DNA of 23,736 nucleotides from Prevotellaceae bacterium (GTDB lineage Bacteria > Bacteroidota > Bacteroidia > Bacteroidales > UBA932). The stretch spans positions 1 to 23,736 of the forward strand of contig JAIRYH010000070.1 in assembly GCA_031267855.1 (NCBI GenBank). Direction: 5' to 3'. Positions 23,682-23,736 of this stretch are shown piece after piece. Every line of letters starts with the position of its first letter. Within the stretch, counting starts at the first letter, position 1. The translations under genes were made by a program, and so were the position numbers. The notes beneath the pieces were generated by a model. That model ran no database searches and was not told where the DNA came from. It saw only the letters and a program-made list of their open reading frames with translations.

Positions 23682-23736
23682 AAAAAAGGGTTGCCGGCGC
23701 CGTGTGCAGGCACGCGATACTTCTGATTCGTATTTG
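23682..23736. other. Unassigned sequence at the window end
   Basis: These 55 bp after the terminal repeat hold no recognisable gene, promoter or RNA; the next feature lies outside the window. Confidence 0.6.

Overview
The window is a gene-dense, GC-rich stretch of chromosome from a member of the Bacteroidota, most likely Bacteroidales. Four things point there: promoters of the type TTTG-N20-TAnnTTTG, weak or absent Shine-Dalgarno sequences, a tRNA gene without an encoded CCA, and a complete Bacteroidetes-type BatABCDE ('aerotolerance') operon. I cannot name the genus. No phage, transposase, CRISPR or defence genes are visible; the coding content is housekeeping.

Layout. Positions 143-3420 hold fabG, a secreted DUF6340-like protein, a tRNA-Thr(CGT) with its own promoter and terminator, and a lipoprotein resembling ABC-transporter substrate-binding proteins. 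Positions 3484-5237 hold a QueA-family gene convergent with a minus-strand SlyD-type FKBP isomerase. After a repeat-rich spacer come purH (5704-7236) and the rod-shape/elongasome cluster mreB-mreC-mreD-mrdA(PBP2)-rodA (7368-12997), tightly packed with overlapping ends. A 575-bp repeat mosaic (12998-13572) separates rodA from the convergent truA. From a clear promoter at 14435-14466 runs the Bat operon: moxR, a DUF58 protein, a membrane-anchored DUF4381-like protein, crcB (fluoride channel), batA, batB, batC, batD and batE, ending at 23596.

How the genes work together. MreB/C/D, PBP2 and RodA form one machine for lateral peptidoglycan synthesis. MoxR (AAA+ ATPase), the DUF58 protein and the von Willebrand A proteins BatA/BatB, with the TPR proteins BatC/BatE and the beta-rich BatD, are thought to form a membrane/periplasmic complex of poorly defined function. 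crcB is embedded between two Bat genes and overlaps batA, so it is co-transcribed with a stress-associated operon and has no room for its own fluoride riboswitch.

The most unusual content is non-coding. Many intergenic spacers, including those inside the Bat operon, carry short tandem arrays of period 7 or 8 with several different words. Six sites share a small core, ATGGCGTMAGCC. Two of the best-matching cores (13377-13412 and 23625-23660) lie in inverted arms with a compensatory base-pair change, which suggests a folded RNA or DNA element. Several genes take their stop codon, and one (queA) its start codon, from these arrays. Other elements are a 21-bp minisatellite (5421-5535), a 23-bp array with three perfect TGTGA-N6-TCACA palindromes (13226-13308) and a perfect 28-bp palindrome (13431-13458).
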